A stretch of 64,000 bases of DNA from positions 40,175 to 104,174 of the forward strand of contig DHSM01000015.1 in NCBI GenBank assembly GCA_002408465.1, written 5' to 3'. Source of the DNA: Firmicutes bacterium UBA5286. GTDB taxonomy: Bacteria; Bacillota; Proteinivoracia; UBA4975. Positions 8,751-15,444 of the stretch are shown piece by piece. The translations under genes and the position numbers were made by a program. Positions within the stretch are counted from its first letter, which is position 1; every line of letters begins with the position of its first letter. The notes below the pieces were generated by a model. It worked only from the letters and a program-made list of their open reading frames with translations. It did not search any database and had not been told where the DNA came from.

Positions 8751-9456
8751 CTATATTGAAGGCTTTTTCGTTGCTCCCAAAATATTTTTTATATCTCCGA
8801 ACCTAAGGTACTTGCGGCTAAGATCAACACCCAGCTCCGCAGTTATTGCTTCAGTTATTTCATCGGCATGGTCAAATACATACCAGTTTTCTTCGAGACG
8901 GCTACCAGATGCTTTATTTAGGCTTTCCACAATTCTGGGGATACTGTATTTATTACCAAGGCACTGGGCCAAAAGCCTATCAATCACCAGAGCCACAAAG
9001 CAAATTAGGAAATGTGCCTGTATATAGTCATGGCGGGAAACGTAAACTGGGCTGGCTTCAAGGTCGCTCTTAGTGACCTTGAAAGCTTCTTCAATGCGCC
9101 AGAGTCCGTGGTAGATCTCGACTATCTCTTTGTCACCCTTTTCCCATTCACTAGTAACCAGGGCATAATAGCCGTCAAACTTTTCTTCTTCACGTTGTGT
9201 TTCCCGGGAAGAGGTCATACAGGACAGGAATGTCTTTTGCGTCCATGAGCAAGCCCATTTGTATTATGGGATTCGGGCGGTGTTCTTTAGACACGCCTTT
9301 TCTTTTTAACTCATCCTGCTGGCTTGTAAGGCTTTGTGAATGTATATTTATTTTAGCTGCTGCAAAACTAGGGTATCCCAGACTTTTAGAAAGGTTATAA
9401 GCCACTGAGCTATCAAGCCAGTATGAAATGCTCCTGGATGCAATTAAAGCAAAATA
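8751..9456 (-). pseudogene. Truncated IS1634/IS4-type transposase
   Basis: Two overlapping minus-strand fragments in different frames. The 5' fragment (to about 9190) carries HRPNPIIQMGLLMDA and LYDLFPGNT, the early DDE region of IS1634 transposases. The 3' fragment (9218-8751) carries FDGYYALVTSEW and YHGLWRIEEAFKVTKSDLEA, the family's last catalytic Glu region. The middle of the enzyme is missing: a deletion with frame change joins GNT directly to the EEEKFDGYY part. An in-frame stop at 9457-9459 cuts off the N-terminus. No terminal inverted repeats were recognised. Not functional. Confidence 0.85.
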
Positions 9457-9468
9457 TTAGCACTCAGT

Positions 9469-9497
9469 CCACCGGGGATATTCCCGGTGGATTTTTT
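9469..9497 (+). terminator. Intrinsic terminator (plus strand)
   Basis: TCCACCGGG / CCCGGTGGA with loop GATATT, followed by TTTTTTT. The T-run is on the plus strand, so it would stop rightward transcription entering the holin-like copy 2. It lacks a T-run for the minus-strand gene. Confidence 0.7.
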
Positions 9498-9499
9498 TA

Positions 9500-9900
9500 G
9501 GTAATCTTTTATTTTAAATTTAACCTGCTAAGTAAGTCGTGGATAAAATTGGACCCCCGGGAGATCAACAAGCCAGTCAAAAAGTAGTCAATCCAAGGCA
9601 CTGCCAGGTTTACTTGCAGGGCACCCAGAAGCCCAGTGCCTGTGGCTGTGGCCAGCAACACCCCTACGATGACAGAAGTTAACTGGCTTTTCCAGTCCCG
9701 GATGCCGGGGATTGCCGCTTTGATAATATCAACACAAACCTCTACTAGCATAGCGAGAACGGTTAAAATTGCGAAGGCGTTGGCCATTGAATTTACACCT
9801 CCAAAATTCGTTGATCTATTTTAAACTTATTAAAATAAAGCGGTGTTTAGCACCTGTTAGATATGATTTTCCAGTTGCTTTATCGTGTAAAAGTGTGCTA
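9500..9900. repeat. Direct repeat, copy 2 (gene plus upstream region)
   Basis: Partner of the repeat at 8263-8660. Similarity runs through the gene and its upstream sequence to the TTGCTT box and TGTGCTA at about 9895-9900, then stops, so the 6S RNA body was not duplicated or was lost beside copy 1. Confidence 0.85.
9509..9787 (-). CDS. Small holin-like membrane protein, copy 2
   Basis: 92 residues, 91% identical to the product of 8268-8546, with the same start context (GGAGGTG, 8 bp, ATG) and the same three hydrophobic stretches around a basic IRDWKSQ patch. Differences are conservative except Val to Gly in the first loop and Arg to Pro before the last hydrophobic segment. It lies divergently beside the 6S RNA, which appears to be its ancestral neighbour. 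Family and function are not recognised; holin-like by topology only. Confidence 0.7.
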   Translation of the reverse strand: MANAFAILTVLAMLVEVCVDIIKAAIPGIRDWKSQLTSVIVGVLLATATGTGLLGALQVNLAVPWIDYFLTGLLISRGSNFIHDLLSRLNLK

Positions 9901-9904
9901 AACT
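9875..9904 (+). promoter_or_regulatory. Promoter of the 6S RNA
   Basis: TTGCTT (9875-9880), 18-bp spacer, TAAACT (9899-9904), placing the transcript start near 9911, about 13 nt before the 6S terminal stem. Confidence 0.55.
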
Positions 9905-9910
9905 AAAAAC

Positions 9911-10109
9911 ACAATAAAGAAATCCCTGCTGTGTGCGATTCAGGCTGTATTTTTTGAGCCAACAAAGATGAATCGGGAGCCCAGTCTCCGACGGCATAAA
10001 ATAAGCCCTAAAGATTATAGGGGACATTTGAAGTCGCCGGGCAGGCACCCACCTGCGGAAGCAGGTTCAAAAAATGCGGTTAAAACGGCACGGCGGGGGT
10101 ATTTTTTTT
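9911..10109 (+). ncRNA. ssrS: 6S RNA
   Basis: 6S RNA mimics an open promoter and sequesters housekeeping RNA polymerase. The ends pair: CCCTGCTGTGT (9924-9934) with GCACGGCGGGG (10088-10098), 11 continuous pairs including G-U. Between them lie an A-rich bubble, an internal hairpin with GCCCTAAAGATTATAGGG, and CACCTGCGGAAGCAGGT near the 3' side. A run of nine T ends it. The position directly before tcdA and near rarA matches 6S synteny in Firmicutes. Assigned from structure and synteny; no covariance search was run. Confidence 0.75.
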
Positions 10110-10126
10110 TGCATTGAGGTGGTTTT

Positions 10127-10828
10127 TTGAAACGGTTCTCAAGAACCCGAATGTTAATTGGCGAACAGGGGCTGTCTGCGCTGTCCGCTGCCAGTATCGT
10201 TGTCCTGGGGGTAGGCGGTGTAGGTTCTTATGCTGCCGAGGCCCTTGCCCGGGCCGGAGTGGGCCGTCTGCGCCTGGTGGATGGCGATGTTGTCGATGTC
10301 AGCAATATCAATCGTCAGCTCCATGCCCTGGATTCCACCGTTGGCAAAGCCAAGGTTGCCGTCCTCGCCGACAGGTTCCGGGAAATAAATCCCCAGCTGC
10401 GCCTGGAGCCAATCCAGGAGTATTATGCCCCCCAGCAGGGGCAGGCGCTGCTTGCCGGCTGCGACTGGGTGGTAGATGCCGTTGACACAGTTGCTGCCAA
10501 GACAGATATCGTCTGCAGCTCTCTGGAAGCCGGCCAAGGGGTAATCTCCTGCATGGGCACCGGCAACAAGCTGGACGCTGCACTTTTGCGGGTGGACGAT
10601 ATTTCTAAGACCTTTAACTGCCCCCTGGCCCGGGTTTTTCGCCGGGAATTGGGCAAGAAAGGAATCCGCAGGGGCGTTCCAGTAGTTTGGTCCCCGGAAC
10701 TGCCTAAGATCGCCGAGGAGGTTCAGAGCGGGCCCCGGACCCCGGCCAGCATTTCTTTCGTGCCTGCTGTAGCTGGCCTGCTGATGGCTTCCTATGTAAT
10801 CAATAAAATCTTACAGCTTAAAAGATGA
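10127..10828 (+). CDS. tcdA: tRNA threonylcarbamoyladenosine dehydratase (TcdA/YrvM)
   Basis: E1-like (ThiF/MoeB fold) ATP-dependent enzyme that cyclises t6A37 of tRNA to ct6A. The nucleotide-binding GVGGVGS is at residues 28-34, preceded by the family's RTRMLIGEQGL and followed by DGDVVDVSNINRQ, the conserved acidic and Asn-Arg-Gln adenylation residues. 233 residues, usual for the family. TTG start with GAGGTGG 5 bp upstream. It follows the 6S RNA and precedes the csoR-rseC-rarA group; in B. subtilis yrvM has the same neighbourhood. Confidence 0.88.
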   Translation: MKRFSRTRMLIGEQGLSALSAASIVVLGVGGVGSYAAEALARAGVGRLRLVDGDVVDVSNINRQLHALDSTVGKAKVAVLADRFREINPQLRLEPIQEYYAPQQGQALLAGCDWVVDAVDTVAAKTDIVCSSLEAGQGVISCMGTGNKLDAALLRVDDISKTFNCPLARVFRRELGKKGIRRGVPVVWSPELPKIAEEVQSGPRTPASISFVPAVAGLLMASYVINKILQLKR

Positions 10829-10867
10829 GAGGATGGTTATGCTATGAGCAAGACTGTCCTTTTTTGT

Positions 10868-10897
10868 TTGACACAATTGCAGTGGTTGTGCTAAGAT
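10868..10897 (+). promoter_or_regulatory. Sigma-A-type promoter before the CsoR-family gene
   Basis: TTGACA (10868-10873), 18-bp spacer, TAAGAT (10892-10897). The spacer region CACAATTGCAGTGGTTGTG has an imperfect dyad (CACAA/TTGTG) that could serve as the repressor's own operator. Confidence 0.65.
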
Positions 10898-10924
10898 TTA
10901 CGTAAATTACCGGGGGAGGGTATT

Positions 10925-11203
10925 TTGGTGGATGAACAAAAAACCAGGATTATCAATCGTTTGCGGCGCATAGAAGGCCAGGTCAAGGGAATTCAAAGGA
11001 TGCTGGACAGCGAACAGTGCTGTGCAGATATTCTCGTGCAGATTGCAGCCGTGCGCTCGGCCATCAACAAGGTTGGCGGCCTGATCTTTGAGCGCTATTC
11101 CCAAAACTGCCTGGCTAAGGCCGATACGCCTGAGGCTCTGCAACAGGCCATGGGGGACTTGTTAAAGACGATGAACGGTTTTATCAAAGGAGGGGGTGCG
11201 TAG
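10925..11203 (+). CDS. CsoR/FrmR/CstR-family sulfur- or metal-responsive repressor
   Basis: 92-residue all-helical DUF156 repressor (RLRRIEGQVKGIQRML). Copper-sensing CsoR uses Cys, His and Cys spaced 25 and 4 apart. Here the equivalent positions are Cys33, Tyr58 and Cys62, so the His ligand is lost while both cysteines remain. That pattern resembles persulfide-sensing CstR more than CsoR. An extra Cys32 precedes Cys33. TTG start (10925), or GTG at 10928, after GGGGGAGGG. It heads an operon with an RseC-like redox membrane protein, fitting redox or sulfur sensing. The exact inducer is unproven. Confidence 0.82.
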   Translation: MVDEQKTRIINRLRRIEGQVKGIQRMLDSEQCCADILVQIAAVRSAINKVGGLIFERYSQNCLAKADTPEALQQAMGDLLKTMNGFIKGGGA

Positions 11204-11668
11204 ATGGATCAAATCGGTAAAGTCATAAGCATCGAGGGTAATTTCGCCACTGTCCAGCTAGAGCGAAGCAGTGCCTGCGCTAAATGCGGCATCTGTCATC
11301 TGGGGGAGACGCAGATTCTTGAAATTGATGTGGAAAACAGCTTTAATGCTCAGTTGGGGCAAAGGGTGCTCATTGCCGTTGGCAAAAAGAGCGTGCTCAA
11401 AGCCAGCTCGATCCTGTATCTCATTCCCCTTCTAGCCTTGGTGGGGGGAATCGGCCTTGCCTACTTGCTGGAGGCTGTCATCGGCCTGCCCGGCAATGTG
11501 GATTGGTGGGGAATCGGTTTGGGCCTGACTTTGTTTTTCCTGACCTATGTAGTTATTCGTCTGCGGGAACCGGCCTTGCGCAGCAATCCCGACTTTGCCC
11601 CCCGCATGATCAGGCTTGCCGCCGACCAGGAAGAAATCACCGACCTATGCGGAAAAACCGATGAGTGA
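11204..11668 (+). CDS. RseC/MucC-family (SoxR-reducing type) membrane protein
   Basis: 154 residues. An N-terminal soluble beta domain has the motif C25-AKC28-GIC31, followed by two transmembrane helices (about 67-88 and 98-116) and a short basic cytoplasmic tail. This is the RseC_MucC family, whose members help reduce iron-sulfur regulators or belong to Rnf-linked redox systems. ATG follows GGAGGGGG and lies one base after the csoR-like stop, so translation is coupled. Its last codons overlap the rarA start. Partner unknown here; no rnf or soxR gene is in the window. Confidence 0.8.
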   Translation: MDQIGKVISIEGNFATVQLERSSACAKCGICHLGETQILEIDVENSFNAQLGQRVLIAVGKKSVLKASSILYLIPLLALVGGIGLAYLLEAVIGLPGNVDWWGIGLGLTLFFLTYVVIRLREPALRSNPDFAPRMIRLAADQEEITDLCGKTDE

Positions 11669-13004
11669 TTTATTCACCTATGGGCTGCAGCAACAGAAAG
11701 GCGACAGCGGCGTCCCCCTGGCCGCCCGCATGCGCCCGCGCAGTTTAGAAGAATTTGCCGGCCAGAAACATATTGTCGGTCCCGGCAGCCTGCTAAGGCG
11801 GGCCATCCTGGCCGACCGCCTGACTTCGATGATCTTTTACGGTCCTCCCGGCACCGGAAAGACTACGCTGGCTGCTGTAATCGCCAACCAGACCAAGGCC
11901 AACTTTCAGCGCCTTAACGCCGTAACCGCCGGGGTGGCCCAGGTGCGGACAGTGCTGGAGGAAGCTAAAAGTAAGCTGGAAATGTACCATCAGCCCACGA
12001 TTTTGTTTATTGATGAGATTCACCGCTTCAACAAGAGCCAGCAGGATGCCCTGCTGCCGGCGGTGGAAGACGGCACCGTGCTGTTAATCGGCGCCACCAC
12101 AGGCAATCCCTATTTCAGCGTTAACTCTGCCCTGCTCTCTAGGAGCCGGATTTTCGAACTCTATCCCCTGACCAAAGAGGAAATTGGGGAGATAATGGAC
12201 AGCGCCCTGGCTGACAAGGAAAGAGGCTTGGGTCAGTTAGCCATAGAACTTGCTCCTGAAGCCCGGGAACATATACTGAGTACCGCCGACGGCGACGCCC
12301 GGGTGGCCCTGAATGCTTTGGAGCTGGCCGCCCTGACCACCCCGCCCCGGGAGGACGGCAAAATATATATCGACCAGCAGGCGGCAGAACAATCTGTGCA
12401 GCGCAAGGCGGTGCGCTATGACAAAGATGGGGACAACCATTATGATGTAATTTCCGCCTTCATTAAGTCTATTCGGGGGTCTGATCCCGATGCCGCCCTC
12501 TTTTGGCTCTCCCGCATGCTAGATGCCGGCGAGGATCCGCGCTTTGTCGCCCGCCGCCTTTACATTTCTGCCAGCGAGGACATCGGCAACGGCGATCCCC
12601 TGGCCCTGCTGGTGGCGGAGGCGGCTTTTCGGGCTGTGGAAGTCTTGGGCATGCCCGAGGCCAGGATTCCCCTGGCCCAGGCTGTCACTCACCTGGCCTG
12701 CGCCCCCAAGAGCAACGCCGCTTATCTTGCCCTGGAGCGGGCGGCAGAGGATGCCAGGCATGCCAGCGACACCGGTGTGCCCAACCATTTGCGGGACGGC
12801 AGTTATACCGGCGCAAAAGAGCTGGGCCATGGGGACAATTACATCTACCCCCATGATTGTCCCGGGCATTTCACAAAACAACAATACCTGCCTGATTCCC
12901 TTGCCCACCGGCGTTACTACTATCCCGGCGCTCTTGGTTATGAAAAGCGCCTGCGTCAATGGCTGGAGGCCACCAAGGGCTTGCCGGAAGAGGAGAAAAG
13001 CTGA
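11661..13004 (+). CDS. rarA: Replication-associated recombination ATPase RarA (MgsA)
   Basis: AAA+ ATPase acting at stalled replication forks and interacting with SSB. Walker A GPPGTGKTT is at residues 61-69, Walker B is ILFIDEIHRF, and the sensor region includes GATTGNPYF. The C-terminal MgsA tetramerisation domain runs to the end (HYDVISAFIKSIRGSDPDAA, then YYYPGALGYEKRL). 447 residues. ATG at 11661 overlaps the last codons of the RseC-like gene; an upstream ATG in frame (11616) would add 15 unrelated residues. Same locus as B. subtilis yrvN. Confidence 0.95.
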   Translation: MSDLFTYGLQQQKGDSGVPLAARMRPRSLEEFAGQKHIVGPGSLLRRAILADRLTSMIFYGPPGTGKTTLAAVIANQTKANFQRLNAVTAGVAQVRTVLEEAKSKLEMYHQPTILFIDEIHRFNKSQQDALLPAVEDGTVLLIGATTGNPYFSVNSALLSRSRIFELYPLTKEEIGEIMDSALADKERGLGQLAIELAPEAREHILSTADGDARVALNALELAALTTPPREDGKIYIDQQAAEQSVQRKAVRYDKDGDNHYDVISAFIKSIRGSDPDAALFWLSRMLDAGEDPRFVARRLYISASEDIGNGDPLALLVAEAAFRAVEVLGMPEARIPLAQAVTHLACAPKSNAAYLALERAAEDARHASDTGVPNHLRDGSYTGAKELGHGDNYIYPHDCPGHFTKQQYLPDSLAHRRYYYPGALGYEKRLRQWLEATKGLPEEEKS

Positions 13005-13043
13005 CCCCTCGGGGCGCTTCAATAAGATAGTACTTATTTTCGG

Positions 13044-13118
13044 GAAGTGGCATGATTTCGGTCATGCCACTTCTTCGATAAAAAAGACCATTAACTATCA
13101 GCGGTTAATGGTCGATTT
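13044..13118. terminator. Paired hairpins between convergent rarA and ArsR operon
   Basis: GAAGTGGCATGA (13044-13055) pairs perfectly with TCATGCCACTTC (13062-13073). GACCATTAAC (13086-13095) pairs with GTTAATGGTC (13104-13113). Read on the minus strand, the second stem is followed by TTTTTT, a good terminator for the ArsR operon. The first stem would serve rarA. Confidence 0.7.
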
Positions 13119-13166
13119 TCCCCTATTCGGTTTTCAAACTTGCCGGCGAACGGTCCTTCATTTATT

Positions 13167-13715
13167 CTAAATACGCCAATATCCATCTTTGTTTCTGGCA
13201 AGCAATTGTTCTACAATCATATCACGCCGCAGTGTACAAAAATCATCGTGATAATCGGCAATTATGATATTGACTTCTCGTTCAGTATATATCTTGCCAA
13301 ATTCAAAAGACTGGACGATCACCTCCAAAACAATCCGTTTCTTTTTGCGCTGCGCTGGGATTATTTTGAGTTTCCCATATTCAAAGAAAGCATTAACTAC
13401 CTTTTGCCGGTATTCTGCGTCTCTCTGGGACTGTATTTGTGCGTCGTCGGATTCCTCTTGAATAATATCGAGAAGGCTTGTATTAAAACAATCTCTGCAG
13501 AGGGAATACATCGTGTAATATTGCTTCTTGTATGAAGTCACGGCACCGGCATCGGCCAGCTTTTTTAAATGGAAAGAGATTGTGGGTGCGGTCAATCCTA
13601 AGCGTTCTGCCAGTCGTTCCACATACATATCTTCGATTGCAAGTGACTTTAATATTTGCAGCCTTGATTTATCTGACAAGCACTTGAACAGGCGAATGGC
13701 CTCGGCCTCTGTCAT
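13167..13715 (-). CDS. ArsR-family regulator with C-terminal DUF2087 domain
   Basis: 182 residues. The N-terminal ArsR winged helix (about 1-85) includes LFKCLSDKSRLQILKSL and the recognition helix TAPTISFHLKKLADAG. The C-terminal DUF2087 domain (about 110-182) has YTEREVNIIIADYHDDFCTLRRDM and a terminal GYWRI. Such proteins are thought to be transcription factors; the ligand of DUF2087 is unknown. Cys residues (CRDC near 94-97) could bind metal, but no classical ArsR site is evident. The start overlaps the upstream gene's stop. Third in a minus-strand operon with a dyad-containing promoter, so autoregulation is likely. Confidence 0.85.
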   Translation of the reverse strand: MTEAEAIRLFKCLSDKSRLQILKSLAIEDMYVERLAERLGLTAPTISFHLKKLADAGAVTSYKKQYYTMYSLCRDCFNTSLLDIIQEESDDAQIQSQRDAEYRQKVVNAFFEYGKLKIIPAQRKKKRIVLEVIVQSFEFGKIYTEREVNIIIADYHDDFCTLRRDMIVEQLLARNKDGYWRI

Positions 13716-14086
13716 TACTTGTCACCCCATATTGTTTCAAATGTTTCTCGGATTTCTGCAATCGCTTCCAGCTTGATGCTTTCATAGTGCATCTTTTCTA
13801 CATCTCCGTGCTCAGCTGCTTTAGCATACGCAATTTTCCAATTCGCCGGGATTTGCTCAGTTTTTTGCAAAAAGAAATCCTTGATTTCTGCAGAGCTTCC
13901 GGATTTCACTGTCCTGATGGCCACGGACAAAACTGTCTTGAAAATATCGAACACATTAGTGCGTATCTTCTCAAATTTTGCCTCGTCATCTCGGTTATCG
14001 GCCAGCAATTCTTTCTGTCTGCGCTGGCAAGCGGCAATTTCATCGATTAAATACGCAAAGACTGCGTTTTGAGTTTGTTCGTTCAC
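13715..14086 (-). CDS. Hypothetical helical protein in the ArsR operon
   Basis: 123 residues, mostly charged alpha-helix (IDEIAACQRRQKELLADNRD, then EKIRTNVFDIFKTVLSVA and IKDFFLQKTEQIPANWKIAY), without signal peptide or membrane segment. The stop overlaps the ATG of the ArsR-DUF2087 gene, and an AGAGAGGTG site precedes its own start, so the pair is co-translated. Family not recognised. It could modulate the regulator or be its effector. Confidence 0.6.
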   Translation of the reverse strand: MNEQTQNAVFAYLIDEIAACQRRQKELLADNRDDEAKFEKIRTNVFDIFKTVLSVAIRTVKSGSSAEIKDFFLQKTEQIPANWKIAYAKAAEHGDVEKMHYESIKLEAIAEIRETFETIWGDK

Positions 14087-14100
14087 GTTAGCACCTCTCT

Positions 14101-14275
14101 TTAAAAATCAATTTCGCCCACAAAATCAACATGGATAGAAGCTGCATTGGTCCCGCCAAACATTTTGTTTGCGCCAATGGCAATATGAAATGTTCCAGCC
14201 ATTTTTTCGTCCAATGCTGCATAACCGCACAGGTCTTTGATCTTGGGATTCATACCAAAATGTGTCTTGCTTCAT
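14101..14275 (-). pseudogene. Relic of an M29-type aminopeptidase (C-terminal piece)
   Basis: The frame 14253-14101 encodes 50 residues ending in AGTFHIAIGANKMFGGTNAA, then SIHVDFVGEI, which resembles the metal-binding C-terminus of M29 aminopeptidases. The strong GGAGGTTGATAAT and ATG (14273-14275) immediately upstream are in another frame. That frame gives 49 residues unlike any protein. This looks like a gene that lost most of its body by an internal deletion and is now out of frame, leaving its promoter to drive the two genes below. Confidence 0.6.
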
Positions 14276-14295
14276 ATTATCAACCTCCTTTTTCG

Positions 14296-14325
14296 ATTAT
14301 ATGACAATCTATATGCATATGTCAA
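14296..14325 (-). promoter_or_regulatory. Promoter and probable operator of the ArsR-DUF2087 operon
   Basis: On the minus strand: TTGACA (14325-14320), 18-bp spacer, TATAAT (14301-14296). The spacer holds the perfect palindrome ATATGCATAT (14311-14320), and a wider dyad TGACAT...TTGTCA lies around it. Placement between the -35 and -10 boxes fits repression by the operon's ArsR protein. Confidence 0.7.
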
Positions 14326-14443
14326 TTCCTTTTAGACATATATGAAAATAGATTTCCGGAGGCAAGAGATTATTTGCCCACGGGTTACAAGAGTATTTTT
14401 TGGGAGGGGGAGGGAATACTTCAAAGTGACAGGGGGGAAGTGA

Positions 14444-14959
14444 ATGCAAAGGGCCAGTGACTTGCTGGGGCTGCCAGTGACAGATGCCAACAATGTCCCC
14501 CTGGGAGCAGTTCGTGAAATGCTGGTGGACTTCGACCGGGAGCGGCTTGGGGCCCTGTTGATTGCTGACAAAATTTCTGGCGAGGCCGGCCTGGTTCCAG
14601 CTGAGGACATAGTTTTTGGCCCCGAAACCCTTACTGTCTCCCCGGATGCCATTATCCGCGGCGACGGCGCAGTCATTCTTCGCCAGGGCAAACTGAAGCT
14701 GGAAGAGGCATGCAAGCTTTCGGTAGTGACTAATTCCGGCAGCAGGTTAGGCAATGTGGCGGACTTGATTATTGACGGTATTCAGCTTGTGGCCCTAGAG
14801 CTTTCTGACGGCTTGCTCCAGGATGTGTTTGAGGGCAGGAACGTTCTCCCTTTGCCCGAGAACACCCGCTTTGAAGAGGAGAAACTGATTGTTCCGGACG
14901 GCGTCGGGCTAAAAATCCCCGACAGTCCGGGGGAATGGCAGTTCAACCGAGGATTTTGA
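14444..14959 (+). CDS. Tandem PRC-barrel protein (YrrD-like)
   Basis: 171 residues with two PRC-barrel domains. The first (about 5-80) begins RASDLLGLPVTDANNVPLGA; the second (about 88-160) includes GSRLGNVADLIIDG. PRC-barrel proteins are small beta barrels found in RNA-processing and photosynthetic proteins; YrrD has no proven role. ATG follows AGGGGGGAAG. It lies upstream of the AI-2E transporter and alaS, as yrrD does in B. subtilis. A short zinc-ribbon gene and a small membrane gene follow in the same operon. Confidence 0.82.
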   Translation: MQRASDLLGLPVTDANNVPLGAVREMLVDFDRERLGALLIADKISGEAGLVPAEDIVFGPETLTVSPDAIIRGDGAVILRQGKLKLEEACKLSVVTNSGSRLGNVADLIIDGIQLVALELSDGLLQDVFEGRNVLPLPENTRFEEEKLIVPDGVGLKIPDSPGEWQFNRGF

Positions 14960-14977
14960 GTTTGGAGGTTGATTTTT

Positions 14978-15136
14978 ATGGAGTGTCCCAAGTGCAAATC
15001 CCGGGACACGGGCAAGGTGGCCAACAACCAGTACTATTGTTGGAATTGCTTTGTACTCTTTAGCTTTGACAACAAGATGCGCCCGTGCCTGTATGAAGTG
15101 GATACTGAAGGCACCTTGGTCGCCTTGGAACAATGA
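14978..15136 (+). CDS. Small zinc-ribbon protein (52 residues)
   Basis: Short gene starting MECPKCKSRDTGK, with CPKC at residues 3-6 and CWNC at 21-24, a typical zinc ribbon with a 14-residue spacing, plus a lone Cys37. TTGGAGGTTG lies about 10 bp before the ATG. It sits 18 bp after the PRC-barrel gene, and the next gene starts 17 bp later, so it is part of the operon. Function unknown; probably a nucleic-acid or protein-binding ribbon. Confidence 0.75.
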   Translation: MECPKCKSRDTGKVANNQYYCWNCFVLFSFDNKMRPCLYEVDTEGTLVALEQ

Positions 15137-15152
15137 CAGGAGGTTTTGCCCA

Positions 15153-15353
15153 GTGCGTCGTGGCTATTGGACGGGCTTTTTTATGGGCGGTCTGATAGGA
15201 ATGTTGGCCGTCAAGGCCTATGGAGATCAGATCATGGATTTAATGTATTCCAAGCTGGAGCGGCGTTCCGGGGACAGTCCTGATTCTCCGGAGGAAGAAA
15301 CGGAGACTGAATACAGGCCCAGGCAACGCTACCGTTCCCGGCGAACCTGGTAG
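15153..15353 (+). CDS. Small YtxH-like membrane protein
   Basis: 66 residues from a GTG preceded by AGGAGG (15137-15142, 10 bp). One glycine-rich transmembrane helix (GYWTGFFMGGLIGMLAVKAY) is followed by an acidic linker (DSPDSPEEETETE) and an Arg-rich tail (RPRQRYRSRR). Size and helix resemble YtxH-type gas-vesicle/stress proteins, but the match is weak. Last gene before a strong terminator. Confidence 0.6.
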   Translation: MRRGYWTGFFMGGLIGMLAVKAYGDQIMDLMYSKLERRSGDSPDSPEEETETEYRPRQRYRSRRTW

Positions 15354-15370
15354 CATAATTCAGGCAAAAT

Positions 15371-15406
15371 AACTGGGCAGCCCCCGGGCTGCCCAGTTAT
15401 TTTTTC
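15371..15406 (+). terminator. Strong intrinsic terminator
   Basis: AACTGGGCAGCCC pairs with GGGCTGCCCAGTT, followed by ATTTTTT. Ends the PRC-barrel/zinc-ribbon/membrane-protein operon. Confidence 0.92.
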
Positions 15407-15444
15407 CCGTCATAGGCGATAAGCTTTTAGCAGGGGGGAAAAGC

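Noticed and set aside
8268..9787. Prophage remnant
   Set aside because: Only holin-like genes and an IS relic are present; no integrase, capsid, portal or endolysin gene, and no att-type repeats beyond the gene duplication.
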